Positions 1 to 9,855 of a stretch of DNA of 34,506 nucleotides are shown here, piece by piece. The stretch's first letter is position 1; each line of letters starts with the position of its first letter. Position numbers and translations under genes: made by a program. The notes below the pieces were generated by a model that was not told the DNA's origin, did not search any database, and saw nothing but the letters and a program-made list of their open reading frames with translations. The DNA is taken from NCBI GenBank assembly GCA_027593365.1, contig JAQCIX010000004.1, positions 1-34,506 of the forward strand. The letters are read 5' to 3'. This stretch comes from Verrucomicrobiota bacterium (GTDB lineage: Bacteria; Verrucomicrobiota; Verrucomicrobiia; Opitutales; Seribacteraceae).

Positions 1-420
1 AACTACGACAAAGGAGAAGTCTCTTACATCGAAAATCAAACTGAGCCTAGAATCACTAAAATACCTGGAAATGTTTTTGACCCTTTATCGATTGCCTATT
101 TTTTCAGACTTCATCCACTGACTGCAGGAGGCAAAACGGTTTTACCAACTTGCGATGGAAAACGCTTTCAGGAGGTAGTTGTAACAGCTGGGCAACGCGA
201 AAGAATTTCTCTTCCCAATGGGAAGGTTTTTGCGATTGAGACCAATCCGTCCCTCAAAAACTTAGGTGGGGTTTTTAATAAGAGCCCCAAGGGTATGCTG
301 AAGGTTTGGTACACCGATGATCCAAGAAGAGTGCCAGTTCGGGTGAGTAGCAAAGTCGTAGTGGGTAGCTTTACAGCGAGTTTAGTTCGGGCAGACCCAC
401 CTCTCGTAAGCTACGAGTAG
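1..420 (+). CDS. DUF3108 domain protein, 3' end only
   Basis: The frame is open from the first base and ends at a TAG, giving the last 139 residues of a protein that starts outside the window. The remaining part fits the C-terminal half of DUF3108: a DPLSIAYFFRLHPL block, a strand-rich middle, then VWYTDDPRRVPVRV and a VGSFTASL strand at the end. DUF3108 proteins are mostly exported or periplasmic beta-rich proteins of unknown function; the signal peptide, if any, lies outside the window. It converges on the LysR gene with only 23 bases between them and no terminator is visible there. The family call rests on the motif pattern alone. Confidence 0.75.
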   Translation, partial: NYDKGEVSYIENQTEPRITKIPGNVFDPLSIAYFFRLHPLTAGGKTVLPTCDGKRFQEVVVTAGQRERISLPNGKVFAIETNPSLKNLGGVFNKSPKGMLKVWYTDDPRRVPVRVSSKVVVGSFTASLVRADPPLVSYE

Positions 421-443
421 CAAAGAGCAAAATAAACCCCCAA

Positions 444-1334
444 TTAGTCTCGATTTGGACCTTCTTTTAGGAGCTCAATAAAGGAGCGCAGGGCAGGGGT
501 GAGCATGCGCGTTTGTTTATGAATGATCGCAAGAGGACGGTTGTGGATTCCCCCTTCTAATTTAAAGCTTTTAAGTTGGTTTCGCTCAACTTCATTCACG
601 ATTGTACTCGCAGGTAGGATGGCCAAACCAGCGTTAATTTCGATGGCCCGTTTCACAGTCTCCACATTATCGAATTCCATAACCACAGAGACCTCGATCC
701 CCGCTTGGTTGAGAATTTCATCCGTGGCTTTACGGGTAGGTATATCTTTTTCGAAAGCAATAAATTCAACTCCTTGAAGATCCTTTAGTGCGATCATTCG
801 TTTTTGGCTAAGCGGGTGTTCTGGGCTCATGGCCACAATCAACTCGTCATTGGTAAATGGAATAATCTCAAGATCCCGTTGAGGCACAGGAAAGGCGATT
901 AACCCAATATCTGCATTGCCATGAAGAACATCATCATAAACTAAGTTCGCTCTGCGGTATTCAACCCGGGCGTTTACGGAGGGAAACTCCTTGAGGAAGG
1001 ATTTCAAATAGGGCGGGAGCACATGCAGTCCGATGCTGTTCACGGTCGAGATTTGAACGGTTCCGCTAACTACATTACGCATTTCCTGAATTTCGCAATT
1101 TAGACGTTCATAAAGATTCAAGATCTGCTTAAAGGTAGAGTATAGAGCAGTTCCTTGCGGGGTGAGTCGAAACTTTTTCTGGTTTCGGTCAATGATGAGC
1201 ATTTGGTAATGCGATTCCATTGCTTTAAGTTGTTGACTCACTGCGGACTGGGTAACTTCGTTTAATTTGGCCGCCTTGGAAAAGCTTTTGCTTTCCACTA
1301 AATCACAGAAGGTTTTAAAATTTTGAATATGCAT
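444..1334 (-). CDS. LysR-family transcriptional regulator
   Basis: This 296-residue protein has the usual LysR length. Residues 1-60 form the winged helix-turn-helix (FKTFCDLVESKSFSKAAKL, then TQSAVSQQLKAME), followed by the linker helix and a periplasmic-binding-protein-like effector domain from about residue 90. The effector domain carries the typical VSGTVQISTVNSIGLHVLPP entry and the AINAGLAILP-like stretch near residue 230. It starts at an ATG 50 bases from the divergent yggS start, the classical arrangement in which a LysR protein controls itself and its neighbour. The ligand cannot be told; the effector domain resembles CysB/CysL/CbbR-type members in general form only. Confidence 0.92.
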   Translation of the reverse strand: MHIQNFKTFCDLVESKSFSKAAKLNEVTQSAVSQQLKAMESHYQMLIIDRNQKKFRLTPQGTALYSTFKQILNLYERLNCEIQEMRNVVSGTVQISTVNSIGLHVLPPYLKSFLKEFPSVNARVEYRRANLVYDDVLHGNADIGLIAFPVPQRDLEIIPFTNDELIVAMSPEHPLSQKRMIALKDLQGVEFIAFEKDIPTRKATDEILNQAGIEVSVVMEFDNVETVKRAIEINAGLAILPASTIVNEVERNQLKSFKLEGGIHNRPLAIIHKQTRMLTPALRSFIELLKEGPNRD

Positions 1335-1373
1335 TTGCTATTATCTGAACTTATTTAAAACTATTTATAACAC

Positions 1374-1392
1374 AAGTAATACTTATGATAAG
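1374..1392. promoter_or_regulatory. Palindromes at the LysR/yggS divergent region
   Basis: AAGTAATACTT (1374-1384) is a perfect 11-base palindrome with a one-base centre, directly before the yggS ATG. CTTATGATAAG (1382-1392) is a second perfect palindrome that spans that start codon. The region is short and A+T-rich. A binding site for the divergent LysR protein is the natural guess, but no clear T-N11-A site stands out, so this is inference. Confidence 0.35.
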
Positions 1393-2077
1393 CTATGAAG
1401 AATTTTCCTCCAATCTGAATGACCTAAGGCTAAAGGTATCCAAAGCATGTGAGGGGTGTGGGAGAAAACCTGAAGAAGTTGTGTTACTACCGGTTACCAA
1501 AAATTGGCCGGTGGATGCTGTGGAATATTGCCAGAAAGCTGGGGTCTTTCGGGTAGGTGAAAATAAGGTTCAGGAGGCTCTTTCCAAGCAAGCTCAAACG
1601 GATGGGGTGAGTTGGGAGTTGATCGGTCACTTACAGAGCAACAAAGTAAATCAAGTGGTTGGGGCATTTGCTCGTATCCAAACTTTGGACTCCATCAAAC
1701 TCATCAAAAAAGTTCAGGCTGCATCGGAGCGTATTGATTGTAAAACCTCCATTCTTTTACAAATCAATGCAGGAAATGATCCTGCGAAGTTTGGCTTTTC
1801 AATGGAGGATTCGAAATTTGCATTGGATGAAGCACTTTCTTCTTCGCATTTGCGAGTCGAAGGCTTGATGACCATAGCACCCTATGTCCCAGACGATTTA
1901 TCTGTTGCTCAAAATACCTTTGCAAAACTTGCAGATTTACGGGAGGCACTTTCAGCTTCTCATGGCGTTGAGCTCAAAGATTTATCCATGGGGATGTCCG
2001 ATGATTTAGCCGAAGCAATTGCTTGTGGGAGCACCATGATCAGGGTTGGGTCTGCCTTGTTCGGGCAAAGAAGCTGA
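1385..2077 (+). CDS. yggS: YggS-family PLP-binding protein (PLP homeostasis)
   Basis: The 230 residues match the YggS/PROSC family (usual length about 230). This cytosolic fold-type III, single-domain protein binds pyridoxal phosphate and buffers its level, with effects on amino acid and keto acid pools. The PLP lysine is K39 in LLPVTKNWP. Further family marks are FRVGENKVQEALSK, WELIGHLQSNKVNQVV, the LQINAGNDPAKFGF strand, LSMGMSDDLAEAI and the C-terminal GSTMIRVGSALFG phosphate-binding loop. Translation starts at ATG, 50 bases from the divergent LysR gene. It converges on the SNF2 helicase with a 12-base gap. Confidence 0.95.
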   Translation: MISYEEFSSNLNDLRLKVSKACEGCGRKPEEVVLLPVTKNWPVDAVEYCQKAGVFRVGENKVQEALSKQAQTDGVSWELIGHLQSNKVNQVVGAFARIQTLDSIKLIKKVQAASERIDCKTSILLQINAGNDPAKFGFSMEDSKFALDEALSSSHLRVEGLMTIAPYVPDDLSVAQNTFAKLADLREALSASHGVELKDLSMGMSDDLAEAIACGSTMIRVGSALFGQRS

Positions 2078-2089
2078 GCAAACTACCCC

Positions 2090-4552
2090 TTAGATAAGTT
2101 CTCTTAGTTCACGGACGGAAAGGGTAAGGTTGGCGGCTTCCGATTCTTCAAAAACCTGTTCCAAAAGTTTTCTTTTTCCAGCCTGTAAGCCGAGGACTTT
2201 CTCTTCCACAGTATTGGATGTGATCAGTTTATAAACGGTAACCTGCTTATCCTGACCAATGCGGTGAGCCCGATCGGTAGCCTGAGCTTCTGCAGCTGGG
2301 TTCCACCATGGATCAAAATGAACGACCACATCGGCACCTGTTAGGTTCAATCCAGTTCCGCCTGCTTTTAAGGATATGAGAAAGACGGGAATGTTTTCAT
2401 CGTTCTGGAAGCGATCAACCTGAGCCATACGATCTTTAGATGATCCATCGAGGTAACAAAAAGGAATCGAGGCACCTGTCAGCTCTTGTTGGAGAATTTT
2501 GAGCATTTTGACAAACTGGGAAAAAACAAGCATCCGGTGTCCTCCCTCCAGGCAATTATAGAGTAGTTCCCGAAATGCGTTGAGTTTACAGGAGCGAAAA
2601 TTTTCGATCTCAGGATCAATCAGCCGAGGGTCGCAGCACGCCTGTCTTAGTCGAAGAAGTTGGGTGAGGGTCTTCATTCGGATTGAACCATCCGAGGCTC
2701 CACTACCCGCAAGCTGGTTAAGCTCTTCTTCGGCTGATTTACGGACCTTTTCATAACATTCTTTTTGGTCATCCGTTAGATTGAGGTAGAGCACTTGCTC
2801 GATCTTTTCAGGAAGTTCCGGGGCCACTTCTTTTTTGGTTCTTCTTAAGAGATAGGGCGCAGATTGTTTGAGGATGCGTTGTTCGTGCCACAACCTGTCA
2901 TCCCCTCGGGATCCATCCGGAAGGGATGGGTTTGCTCCAGGTAAGAGAAACTCCAGTAAAGACAGGAGGTCCGAAACGCTATTCTCAATCGGAGTACCCG
3001 TGATCAACATGCGACCTTCCGAACTGAGTGAGGATGTCGCTTTTGCATTTTGGGTTCTTCTGTTCTTTAGATGTTGAGCTTCATCGCCAATGACGCAGAG
3101 AAAGGGAAACTCTTTAAACATCTCCAAGTCTCTTGCGAGGGTGCCATAAGAGGTGATGACTAAATCAAATTTACCAAGATACGATGGGGTCGTGGCACGA
3201 TTGGGTCCATGATGGGAGTAGATGGAAAACGATGGGCAGAATTTTTCCGCTTCCCGTTTCCAATTTTCCACTAAAGATGCAGGACAAATCACTAAGGATG
3301 TTTTGACCGCCACACCTCTTTTTCTGAGGCAGGAAAGAAAGGCAAGGGTCTGTAGTGTCTTACCCAGACCCATTTCATCGGCCAAAATGCCTCCTAGTCC
3401 ATGATCAAAAAGGTGCAGCATCCAGGCGGTGCCAATTGCCTGATAAGGTCGAAGCACATTTTCGAGCCCATCTTGGGGAGCTGGCTTGCTTAAAGTTGAA
3501 AGATTTTTTAGAGCAAGCCCTCTTTTTTTCCATTGGGTTGGGGTTTTAAATCGTGGGTCAGCTTCGGTGAAGGTTTCTTCAAGAGAAGTCGATTGGAATC
3601 GAGTAATGAGATGCTTAGACTGGGAAAGTAAGGGTGCATCAGCCGTGCCTGAGGCTTGCCTTTGAACTTTTCCTACTTTTTCTCTGAGCTCTTTGGTTAA
3701 CAAGTAGGTATGTTGACCGTATACGATATGATTCCGGCCTGTGGATAAGGCATGATCAATTAAGCTGATGGGAGCATCTCCTGCCTCAATTCTGGTATCG
3801 ATTTCGATTTGATTTTCCTTTTCCTGTGCTCGTATAGAGAGGGTGGCACATTTAATTTTGTCCGTAAGTTTCCTAAAGTTTTCAGTGAATATCGAAAATG
3901 GGTCGAGCTCGAATTCCTCCTGGTGTAAAGCGAGGAAATCCAAGACTTTGGAGGAGTCGCGAAGCCACCACCAGTGGCGATGAGAACGATCCCGGATAAA
4001 GGACCACTCGCGTAAAAGCCTTAAAACTTCCGAATAATTTGGATGTTCAGAACTTGGGAGAATGATACGGAGATATTCAGTTGATCCTTCCACTTCAATC
4101 GGGGGGCCTTCATATTCGATTTCACTTGTAATCCTATCGTTACACTCCTCTTTCTCACCTTCCAGTATTTCGCGGACCTTCGGTTTGGGTTTGGTGACTT
4201 CAGGCTTACCTACAAGCTCACTTACCCCGGATAAACCAGAATCTGTCCAGGCTAGAGAACAATCAGGATCATTAGCTGGGAAAAAACAATCGATTTGGTG
4301 GAGCATTTTAAGCAACTCCGCAGTCTGTTGTACATTGAGTTGTAAAAATGAAGTGAGTTTCCCTCCACACCACTGAGTCAGGGCAAAAAGGGCAGATCTT
4401 TCCGCATCGGGTAAGTTGCCCAGCGTGTTGGGATCGCATTTTTCGGGAGGGATACGATTTCCAGATTTATCTTCCAATTCAACTTTTGCCGGGATTGCAT
4501 TACGCTGAATGGAGCCCGCAAGGGTAGGGGGAAGCAAGATACGCAGCTTCAC
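2090..4552 (-). CDS. SNF2-family helicase-like ATPase
   Basis: This 820-residue protein has a weakly conserved N-terminal half (1-360) and a complete Swi2/Snf2 ATPase core. Visible motifs are I at 391-400 (DEMGLGKT), II as DEAQ at 490-493, III as LITGTPIEN near 516-524, V as SLKAGGTGLNL near 727-737 and VI as QATDRAHRIGQ at 757-767. Such proteins translocate on double-stranded DNA and remodel protein-DNA complexes; bacterial members are linked to transcription or repair, but this one's target is unknown. The start is GTG, seven bases after the alaS stop, so it is probably co-transcribed with alaS. The N-terminal part contains no zinc-finger SWIM motif that I can see. Confidence 0.93.
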   Translation of the reverse strand: MKLRILLPPTLAGSIQRNAIPAKVELEDKSGNRIPPEKCDPNTLGNLPDAERSALFALTQWCGGKLTSFLQLNVQQTAELLKMLHQIDCFFPANDPDCSLAWTDSGLSGVSELVGKPEVTKPKPKVREILEGEKEECNDRITSEIEYEGPPIEVEGSTEYLRIILPSSEHPNYSEVLRLLREWSFIRDRSHRHWWWLRDSSKVLDFLALHQEEFELDPFSIFTENFRKLTDKIKCATLSIRAQEKENQIEIDTRIEAGDAPISLIDHALSTGRNHIVYGQHTYLLTKELREKVGKVQRQASGTADAPLLSQSKHLITRFQSTSLEETFTEADPRFKTPTQWKKRGLALKNLSTLSKPAPQDGLENVLRPYQAIGTAWMLHLFDHGLGGILADEMGLGKTLQTLAFLSCLRKRGVAVKTSLVICPASLVENWKREAEKFCPSFSIYSHHGPNRATTPSYLGKFDLVITSYGTLARDLEMFKEFPFLCVIGDEAQHLKNRRTQNAKATSSLSSEGRMLITGTPIENSVSDLLSLLEFLLPGANPSLPDGSRGDDRLWHEQRILKQSAPYLLRRTKKEVAPELPEKIEQVLYLNLTDDQKECYEKVRKSAEEELNQLAGSGASDGSIRMKTLTQLLRLRQACCDPRLIDPEIENFRSCKLNAFRELLYNCLEGGHRMLVFSQFVKMLKILQQELTGASIPFCYLDGSSKDRMAQVDRFQNDENIPVFLISLKAGGTGLNLTGADVVVHFDPWWNPAAEAQATDRAHRIGQDKQVTVYKLITSNTVEEKVLGLQAGKRKLLEQVFEESEAANLTLSVRELRELI

Positions 4553-4559
4553 CCTGGAA

Positions 4560-7238
4560 TTATGCCATCAGCGAGAGCTTGGCGATGGCGTCTCGGACAC
4601 CTTTCCCGGCATCTCCACCTCCCATCGCAAAGTCAGGTTTACCCCCACCTTTGCCTCCAATTTGTAGAGCCAATTCCTTGATGAGTTCACCCGCCTTGTA
4701 GCCTTTTGCCATGGCTTCTTCGGAACAAATGCAAATCATGGAACACTTTTGCTCGTTTTCTGAGGCAAGCAGAACAACGGATGGATCGGTGCGTTTGTTA
4801 ACCTGGCTTGCCAGGCCGCGGAGTTCGTTTGGATGAACGCCATCGACGGTTTTGGCTATGATCTTAATTCCTTGTTTTTCGATGAACGACTGAATTAGTT
4901 GCTCGGCAAGACCCGCCTGATCTTTTTGCTCGATGGATCGAAGTTTCTTTTCCAATTCCTTGTTGGCCATCTGAATTTGCTGGATTCGATCTTCCAGTTG
5001 TTCCGGGTTGCATGCAAAATCCCGAACTAAATGGTTAAATCGAACGAGGCGGTTACTAGCCCAATCATATGCAGCATATCCAGCAACTGCCTCCAAGCGT
5101 CGAGTTCCTGCTGAAATCGCTGATTCGGAAACCAAGCGAATCGAGCCGATTTCTCCGCCTGTGCGAACATGAGTGCCCCCGCACAATTCCTGGCTCCATC
5201 CACCCAAGTCTACAACCCGTACAACTTCGCCATATTTTTCCCCGAAAAAAGCAATCACACCATCCGGTTTTTCTGAAAAAGGAACTTCATATGAAATCAA
5301 ATCATCATTCTGAAGAAGTCTTTCGTTGGAAATTTGCTCAATGGTTCTTAATTGACCATCGGAGAGGGCTTCAAAATGAGAGAAATCGAACCTTAACCGC
5401 TCAGGTTGAACCAGAGATCCTGCCTGGCGGACATGATCACCCAATACCTCCCTTAACGCCCAGTGAAGTACATGGGTGGCACTGTGGTGCTGCTGAATGG
5501 CCTTTCTTCTTAAAAGGTCAACATGGTATGTGACCAAGGAGTCGGTCCAATCTTTCGCCGAATCTGTTTTTTTGATTTGGTGAAGAAATCGTCCGGAAGA
5601 ATCCTTGATCACATTTTCAATCTCAAATTTAGATCCTCCGATGACGACTGTTCCGGTATCTCCCACCTGTCCACCCATTTCTGCGTAAAATGGGGTTTTG
5701 TCAGAAACGAGAAAGGATTTGCCGTCCGATTCAATTACATCCGTACAGGTGGCTGAAAAGTTGGTGAGGTTGGAGAGTTCATAACCACAAAAGATAGTAG
5801 ATTCAGATGAATCTCCGTCTTCACTGACCAAAATATCAACGGACTTATGGGCATCACGTGCCCTTTTCCTCTGGGCTTCCATTTGAGCCTCAAATTCTTC
5901 ATGGTTCACTGATAATCCAGATTCGCGAGCCATTAAGTCTGTCAGGTCTAACGGGAAACCAAAGGTGTCATAAAGTTTAAATGCAAACTCTCCAGATACA
6001 ATGGAACCGGTGGGTAAATCTTTCGTTTCACGATTAAAAAGCTCGATTCCACGGTCGAGGGTTTTATTGAAAGATACTTCTTCCGACTTTAGGGTATTTT
6101 CAATGAGGGAAGATCTTTCTTTTAATTCTGGGAAAGTCTCTCCCATTTGTTCAATCAGAACCGGGGCAAGTTTATGAAAGAAGGGTTGGGCAAAACCAAG
6201 GGTTCTCCCATACTTAACTGCACGGCGAAGAATACGTCGAAGGACATAATTACGATCATTATTCCCAGGAAGGATGCCATCAGCGATGGAGAAGCTCAGA
6301 GCACGCAAGTGATCGGCAATGACTCGAAATGCAACATCAATTTGTTCTTGTTCATTTTTTGGCTTTCCACCTTCAGGAAGAGTTGATGAGTAAACCTTTC
6401 CTGACAGATCCTGAATTTTGGAAAAAATGGGAGAAAAAACATCGGTATCGTAGTTCGAGGCTGGCTTGGAAAAATCAGTAAAATTTTGGGTGGACTGTAT
6501 AACTGCGGCCACCCGCTCAAACCCCATGCCGGTATCTACATGCTTGGATTTAAGGGGTGAAAATGAGCCGTCCCTATCGGCGTTGAACTGAATAAAAACC
6601 AGATTCCATATTTCGATGCAAAGGTGAGAGTCCGCATTGACCAATTTCCCCTGACTATCTCCATTGGGAGTAAGGTCCAAATGAAGTTCAGAGCAGGGGC
6701 CACAGGGGCCTGTTTCTCCCATCATCCAAAAGTTGTCTTTTTTACCTCCCGTTACCACATGGATTGCAGGGTCAAGTCCCACAGACTGAAAGATCTCACA
6801 CCAAAATGTGTGGGCCTCCTCATCAAAATCAGCAGGATCACCTTCTTCAGGTTTATAAACCGTGGCATATAATCGATTGGCAGGAAACTTCCATCGGTCC
6901 ACCAAAAGTTCCCAGGCCCATTTGATCGCATCTTCTTTGAAATAATCTCCAAAGGACCAGTTTCCCAACATTTCAAAGAAGGTATGGTGGTAGGTATCCA
7001 AGCCCACATCTTCGAGGTCATTGTGTTTTCCTCCGGCCCGAATGCATTTTTGCGTATCCGCTGCCTTGGTGTAAGGAGCAACCTGGTCTCCCAAAAAATA
7101 AGGGACGAATTGATTCATCCCCGCATTAGTGAACAGTAAATTAGGGGACTGAGGAAGCAACGAAGCGGAGGAGACAATTTGATGATTCTTTTCTGCAAAG
7201 AACTCTAAAAAAGAGCTTCTAATTTCCTGTGCTTTCAT
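4560..7238 (-). CDS. alaS: Alanine-tRNA ligase
   Basis: It charges tRNA-Ala with alanine in the cytosol and edits mischarged Ser and Gly. From the ATG at 7238 the protein has 892 residues, close to the usual 875-890. The class II catalytic core includes HHTFFEMLGNWSFGDYF at 84-100. The editing domain has HSATH (585-589) and CGGTH (686-690), the zinc ligands. The C-terminal domain ends in GGKGGGKPDFAMGGG (861-875). The frame stays open 27 residues further upstream, but that part overlaps leuB and is not alaS-like; MKAQEIRSSFLEFF is the typical N-terminus. It lies 13 bases behind leuB and 7 ahead of the SNF2 gene, suggesting one transcript. Confidence 0.98.
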   Translation of the reverse strand: MKAQEIRSSFLEFFAEKNHQIVSSASLLPQSPNLLFTNAGMNQFVPYFLGDQVAPYTKAADTQKCIRAGGKHNDLEDVGLDTYHHTFFEMLGNWSFGDYFKEDAIKWAWELLVDRWKFPANRLYATVYKPEEGDPADFDEEAHTFWCEIFQSVGLDPAIHVVTGGKKDNFWMMGETGPCGPCSELHLDLTPNGDSQGKLVNADSHLCIEIWNLVFIQFNADRDGSFSPLKSKHVDTGMGFERVAAVIQSTQNFTDFSKPASNYDTDVFSPIFSKIQDLSGKVYSSTLPEGGKPKNEQEQIDVAFRVIADHLRALSFSIADGILPGNNDRNYVLRRILRRAVKYGRTLGFAQPFFHKLAPVLIEQMGETFPELKERSSLIENTLKSEEVSFNKTLDRGIELFNRETKDLPTGSIVSGEFAFKLYDTFGFPLDLTDLMARESGLSVNHEEFEAQMEAQRKRARDAHKSVDILVSEDGDSSESTIFCGYELSNLTNFSATCTDVIESDGKSFLVSDKTPFYAEMGGQVGDTGTVVIGGSKFEIENVIKDSSGRFLHQIKKTDSAKDWTDSLVTYHVDLLRRKAIQQHHSATHVLHWALREVLGDHVRQAGSLVQPERLRFDFSHFEALSDGQLRTIEQISNERLLQNDDLISYEVPFSEKPDGVIAFFGEKYGEVVRVVDLGGWSQELCGGTHVRTGGEIGSIRLVSESAISAGTRRLEAVAGYAAYDWASNRLVRFNHLVRDFACNPEQLEDRIQQIQMANKELEKKLRSIEQKDQAGLAEQLIQSFIEKQGIKIIAKTVDGVHPNELRGLASQVNKRTDPSVVLLASENEQKCSMICICSEEAMAKGYKAGELIKELALQIGGKGGGKPDFAMGGGDAGKGVRDAIAKLSLMA

Positions 7239-7251
7239 TTGGGTAAATAAT

Positions 7252-8355
<1,104 letters not shown>

Positions 8356-8437
8356 TTAAAAAAGCAACCATTACTAGTTGAAGTTAGGTATCCTGCAAAG
8401 AGGAAAAAGAACTCAACTTGATAACCCTATGTATTCG

Positions 8438-8466
8438 TTGACAAATTTTGTCTTGGTGGTAGTTTA
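8438..8466 (+). promoter_or_regulatory. Possible promoter of nusA-infB-rbfA
   Basis: A consensus -35 box TTGACA lies at 8438-8443. About 16 bases later comes a weak -10 box, TAGTTT, at 8460-8465. Transcription from here would give a leader of roughly 80 bases before the nusA ATG and would include the terminator-like hairpin at 8495-8524. The -35 is good and the -10 poor, so confidence is moderate. Confidence 0.4.
8440..8452. promoter_or_regulatory. Perfect 13-base palindrome over the nusA -35 box
   Basis: GACAAA-T-TTTGTC is an exact inverted repeat with a one-base centre. It overlaps the TTGACA hexamer upstream of nusA and lies about 85 bases upstream of the divergent leuB start. The position suits a dimeric repressor acting on either gene. 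No regulator can be named from sequence alone. Confidence 0.35.
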
Positions 8467-8494
8467 AAACCTTCATTTACAGTCTAGTCCACAA

Positions 8495-8524
8495 GGGACG
8501 GGCATCTTGCTCGTCTTTTTTTTT
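8495..8524 (+). terminator. Intrinsic terminator or attenuator in the nusA leader
   Basis: GACGGGC (8497-8503) pairs with GCTCGTC (8509-8515), with one G-U pair and an ATCTT loop, and is followed at once by nine T (8516-8524). This is a canonical Rho-independent terminator on the plus strand. The only gene upstream is leuB, on the other strand, so the likely transcript to be ended is the nusA leader itself. GGGACGG (8495-8501) is also exactly complementary to CCGTCCC (8548-8554), directly before the nusA ATG, so an alternative fold exists. Confidence 0.65.
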
Positions 8525-8554
8525 ATATTCATTAACCATTAATAAAACCGTCCC

Positions 8555-9817
8555 ATGAGCAGCGAAATACTCGCAGTCCTTGAATACATGGAAAAAGAGA
8601 AGGGAATCAGCCGCCCTGACATGATCGCTACGATCGAAAATGCTGTGAAAGCAGCGGCAGAGCGTGGCGGTGCCAACTCCGAACCAAGTGAGGTAAAGGT
8701 GGAGATCAATCCAAAGAACGGCTCTTTACAGGCTTGGACTCTCTTACAAGTAGTTGAATCTGTCGCAGACACTGCCAAGGAAATCCACATTGATAAAGCC
8801 CGACTCTATGCGGAGAATCCACAAATTGGTGACATTGTGGAGCGGGAGATGGACCCTGCCTACCTAGGAAGAATTGCAGCCAAAACTGCCGAGCAGGCAA
8901 TTAAACAAAGACTTCGTCAGTTCGAAAAGGAGCATATTTATGATGAATTCCGGGATCAAGTTGGTAACTTAGTTACTGGCACAGTCCGACGAAAAGAGCG
9001 AGGAGACCTGATCGTTGAGGTAGGTAAAGCCGAGGCTTTGCTTCCTTGGCGTGAGCAAGCACCTGGTGAAGACTGGGTTCCTGGAGAAAGGATTCGCTGC
9101 TTATTGGTAAAACTTGAACAGCAGGGTCGTGGACCTGAGCTTATTCTTAGCCGATCCAGCCTTAATTTTGTACGCAAACTCTTCGATATGGAAGTATCTG
9201 AAATCGCGGACGGTACGGTTAGTCTAGCGGCTATGGCGAGAGAACCTGGATATCGTACCAAAGTCTGCGTAAAAAGTAATGATCCCAAGGTCGATCCCGT
9301 GGGAGCTTGCGTGGGTGCAAGAGGAGGCCGGGTTAAAAGTATCGTTCGTGAAATGAACGGAGAGAAAGTGGATATTGTACGTTGGTTTGAAGATCCAATT
9401 GAGCAACTCGTGGAAGCTCTCAAACCTGCGGTTCCTCAAAATGTTTCTTTGGATCGTGATAAACGCAGAATGTATTTTGAAGTGAAGGAAGATGATCTTT
9501 CCGTAGCTATTGGTCGCAAAGGAATTAATGCCCGGTTGACCTCGAGGTTGCTCGGATGGAAGCTTGATATTGGCAAGGTTGTGATCAAAGAAGTCGGCTT
9601 CGACGAAAGAAAGGCAAAGGCAGCAGAAGGTCTTACCTCTGTTGGGATTGAATTTGAAGTCGCTGACCGCCTTGTGGCTTTCGGACTTGTCAGTCCAGAA
9701 GCTTTTGAGGGTGTGACCCACACGGATCTTGTTGGCTTGGGCTTTGATGATGCAACGGCTCAGGATATCTTAGATAAAGTTTCCACGGAACCGAGCACCT
9801 CAGAATCGGCTTCTTAA
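8555..9817 (+). CDS. nusA: Transcription termination/antitermination factor NusA
   Basis: NusA binds RNA polymerase and nascent RNA, promotes hairpin pausing and termination, and takes part in antitermination. The 420 residues contain an N-terminal polymerase-binding domain (1-125), an S1 domain (about 134-200, [15 protein letters not shown]), KH1 with [16 protein letters not shown] (about 248-263), KH2 with [11 protein letters not shown] (about 325) and a helix-hairpin-helix-like tail. It is shorter than the 495-residue E. coli form and lacks the second acidic repeat, as in many bacteria. No Shine-Dalgarno is visible; the ATG is preceded by CCGTCCC. It starts the nusA-infB-rbfA run; rimP is not adjacent. 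Confidence 0.96.
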   Translation: MSSEILAVLEYMEKEKGISRPDMIATIENAVKAAAERGGANSEPSEVKVEINPKNGSLQAWTLLQVVESVADTAKEIHIDKARLYAENPQIGDIVEREMDPAYLGRIAAKTAEQAIKQRLRQFEKEHIYDEFRDQVGNLVTGTVRRKERGDLIVEVGKAEALLPWREQAPGEDWVPGERIRCLLVKLEQQGRGPELILSRSSLNFVRKLFDMEVSEIADGTVSLAAMAREPGYRTKVCVKSNDPKVDPVGACVGARGGRVKSIVREMNGEKVDIVRWFEDPIEQLVEALKPAVPQNVSLDRDKRRMYFEVKEDDLSVAIGRKGINARLTSRLLGWKLDIGKVVIKEVGFDERKAKAAEGLTSVGIEFEVADRLVAFGLVSPEAFEGVTHTDLVGLGFDDATAQDILDKVSTEPSTSESAS

Positions 9818-9846
9818 GATTACCAGTATTTTTTAAACAAAAGAGT

Positions 9847-9855
9847 TCCCTATTT
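9847..9855 (+). promoter_or_regulatory. TCCCTATTT element directly before infB
   Basis: The nine bases touching the infB ATG are TCCCTATTT, and the same nine bases occur three bases before the rbfA ATG at 12192-12200. They are pyrimidine-rich and cannot act as a Shine-Dalgarno. A shared translational signal or regulator site within this operon is possible; chance is not excluded. Confidence 0.3.
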
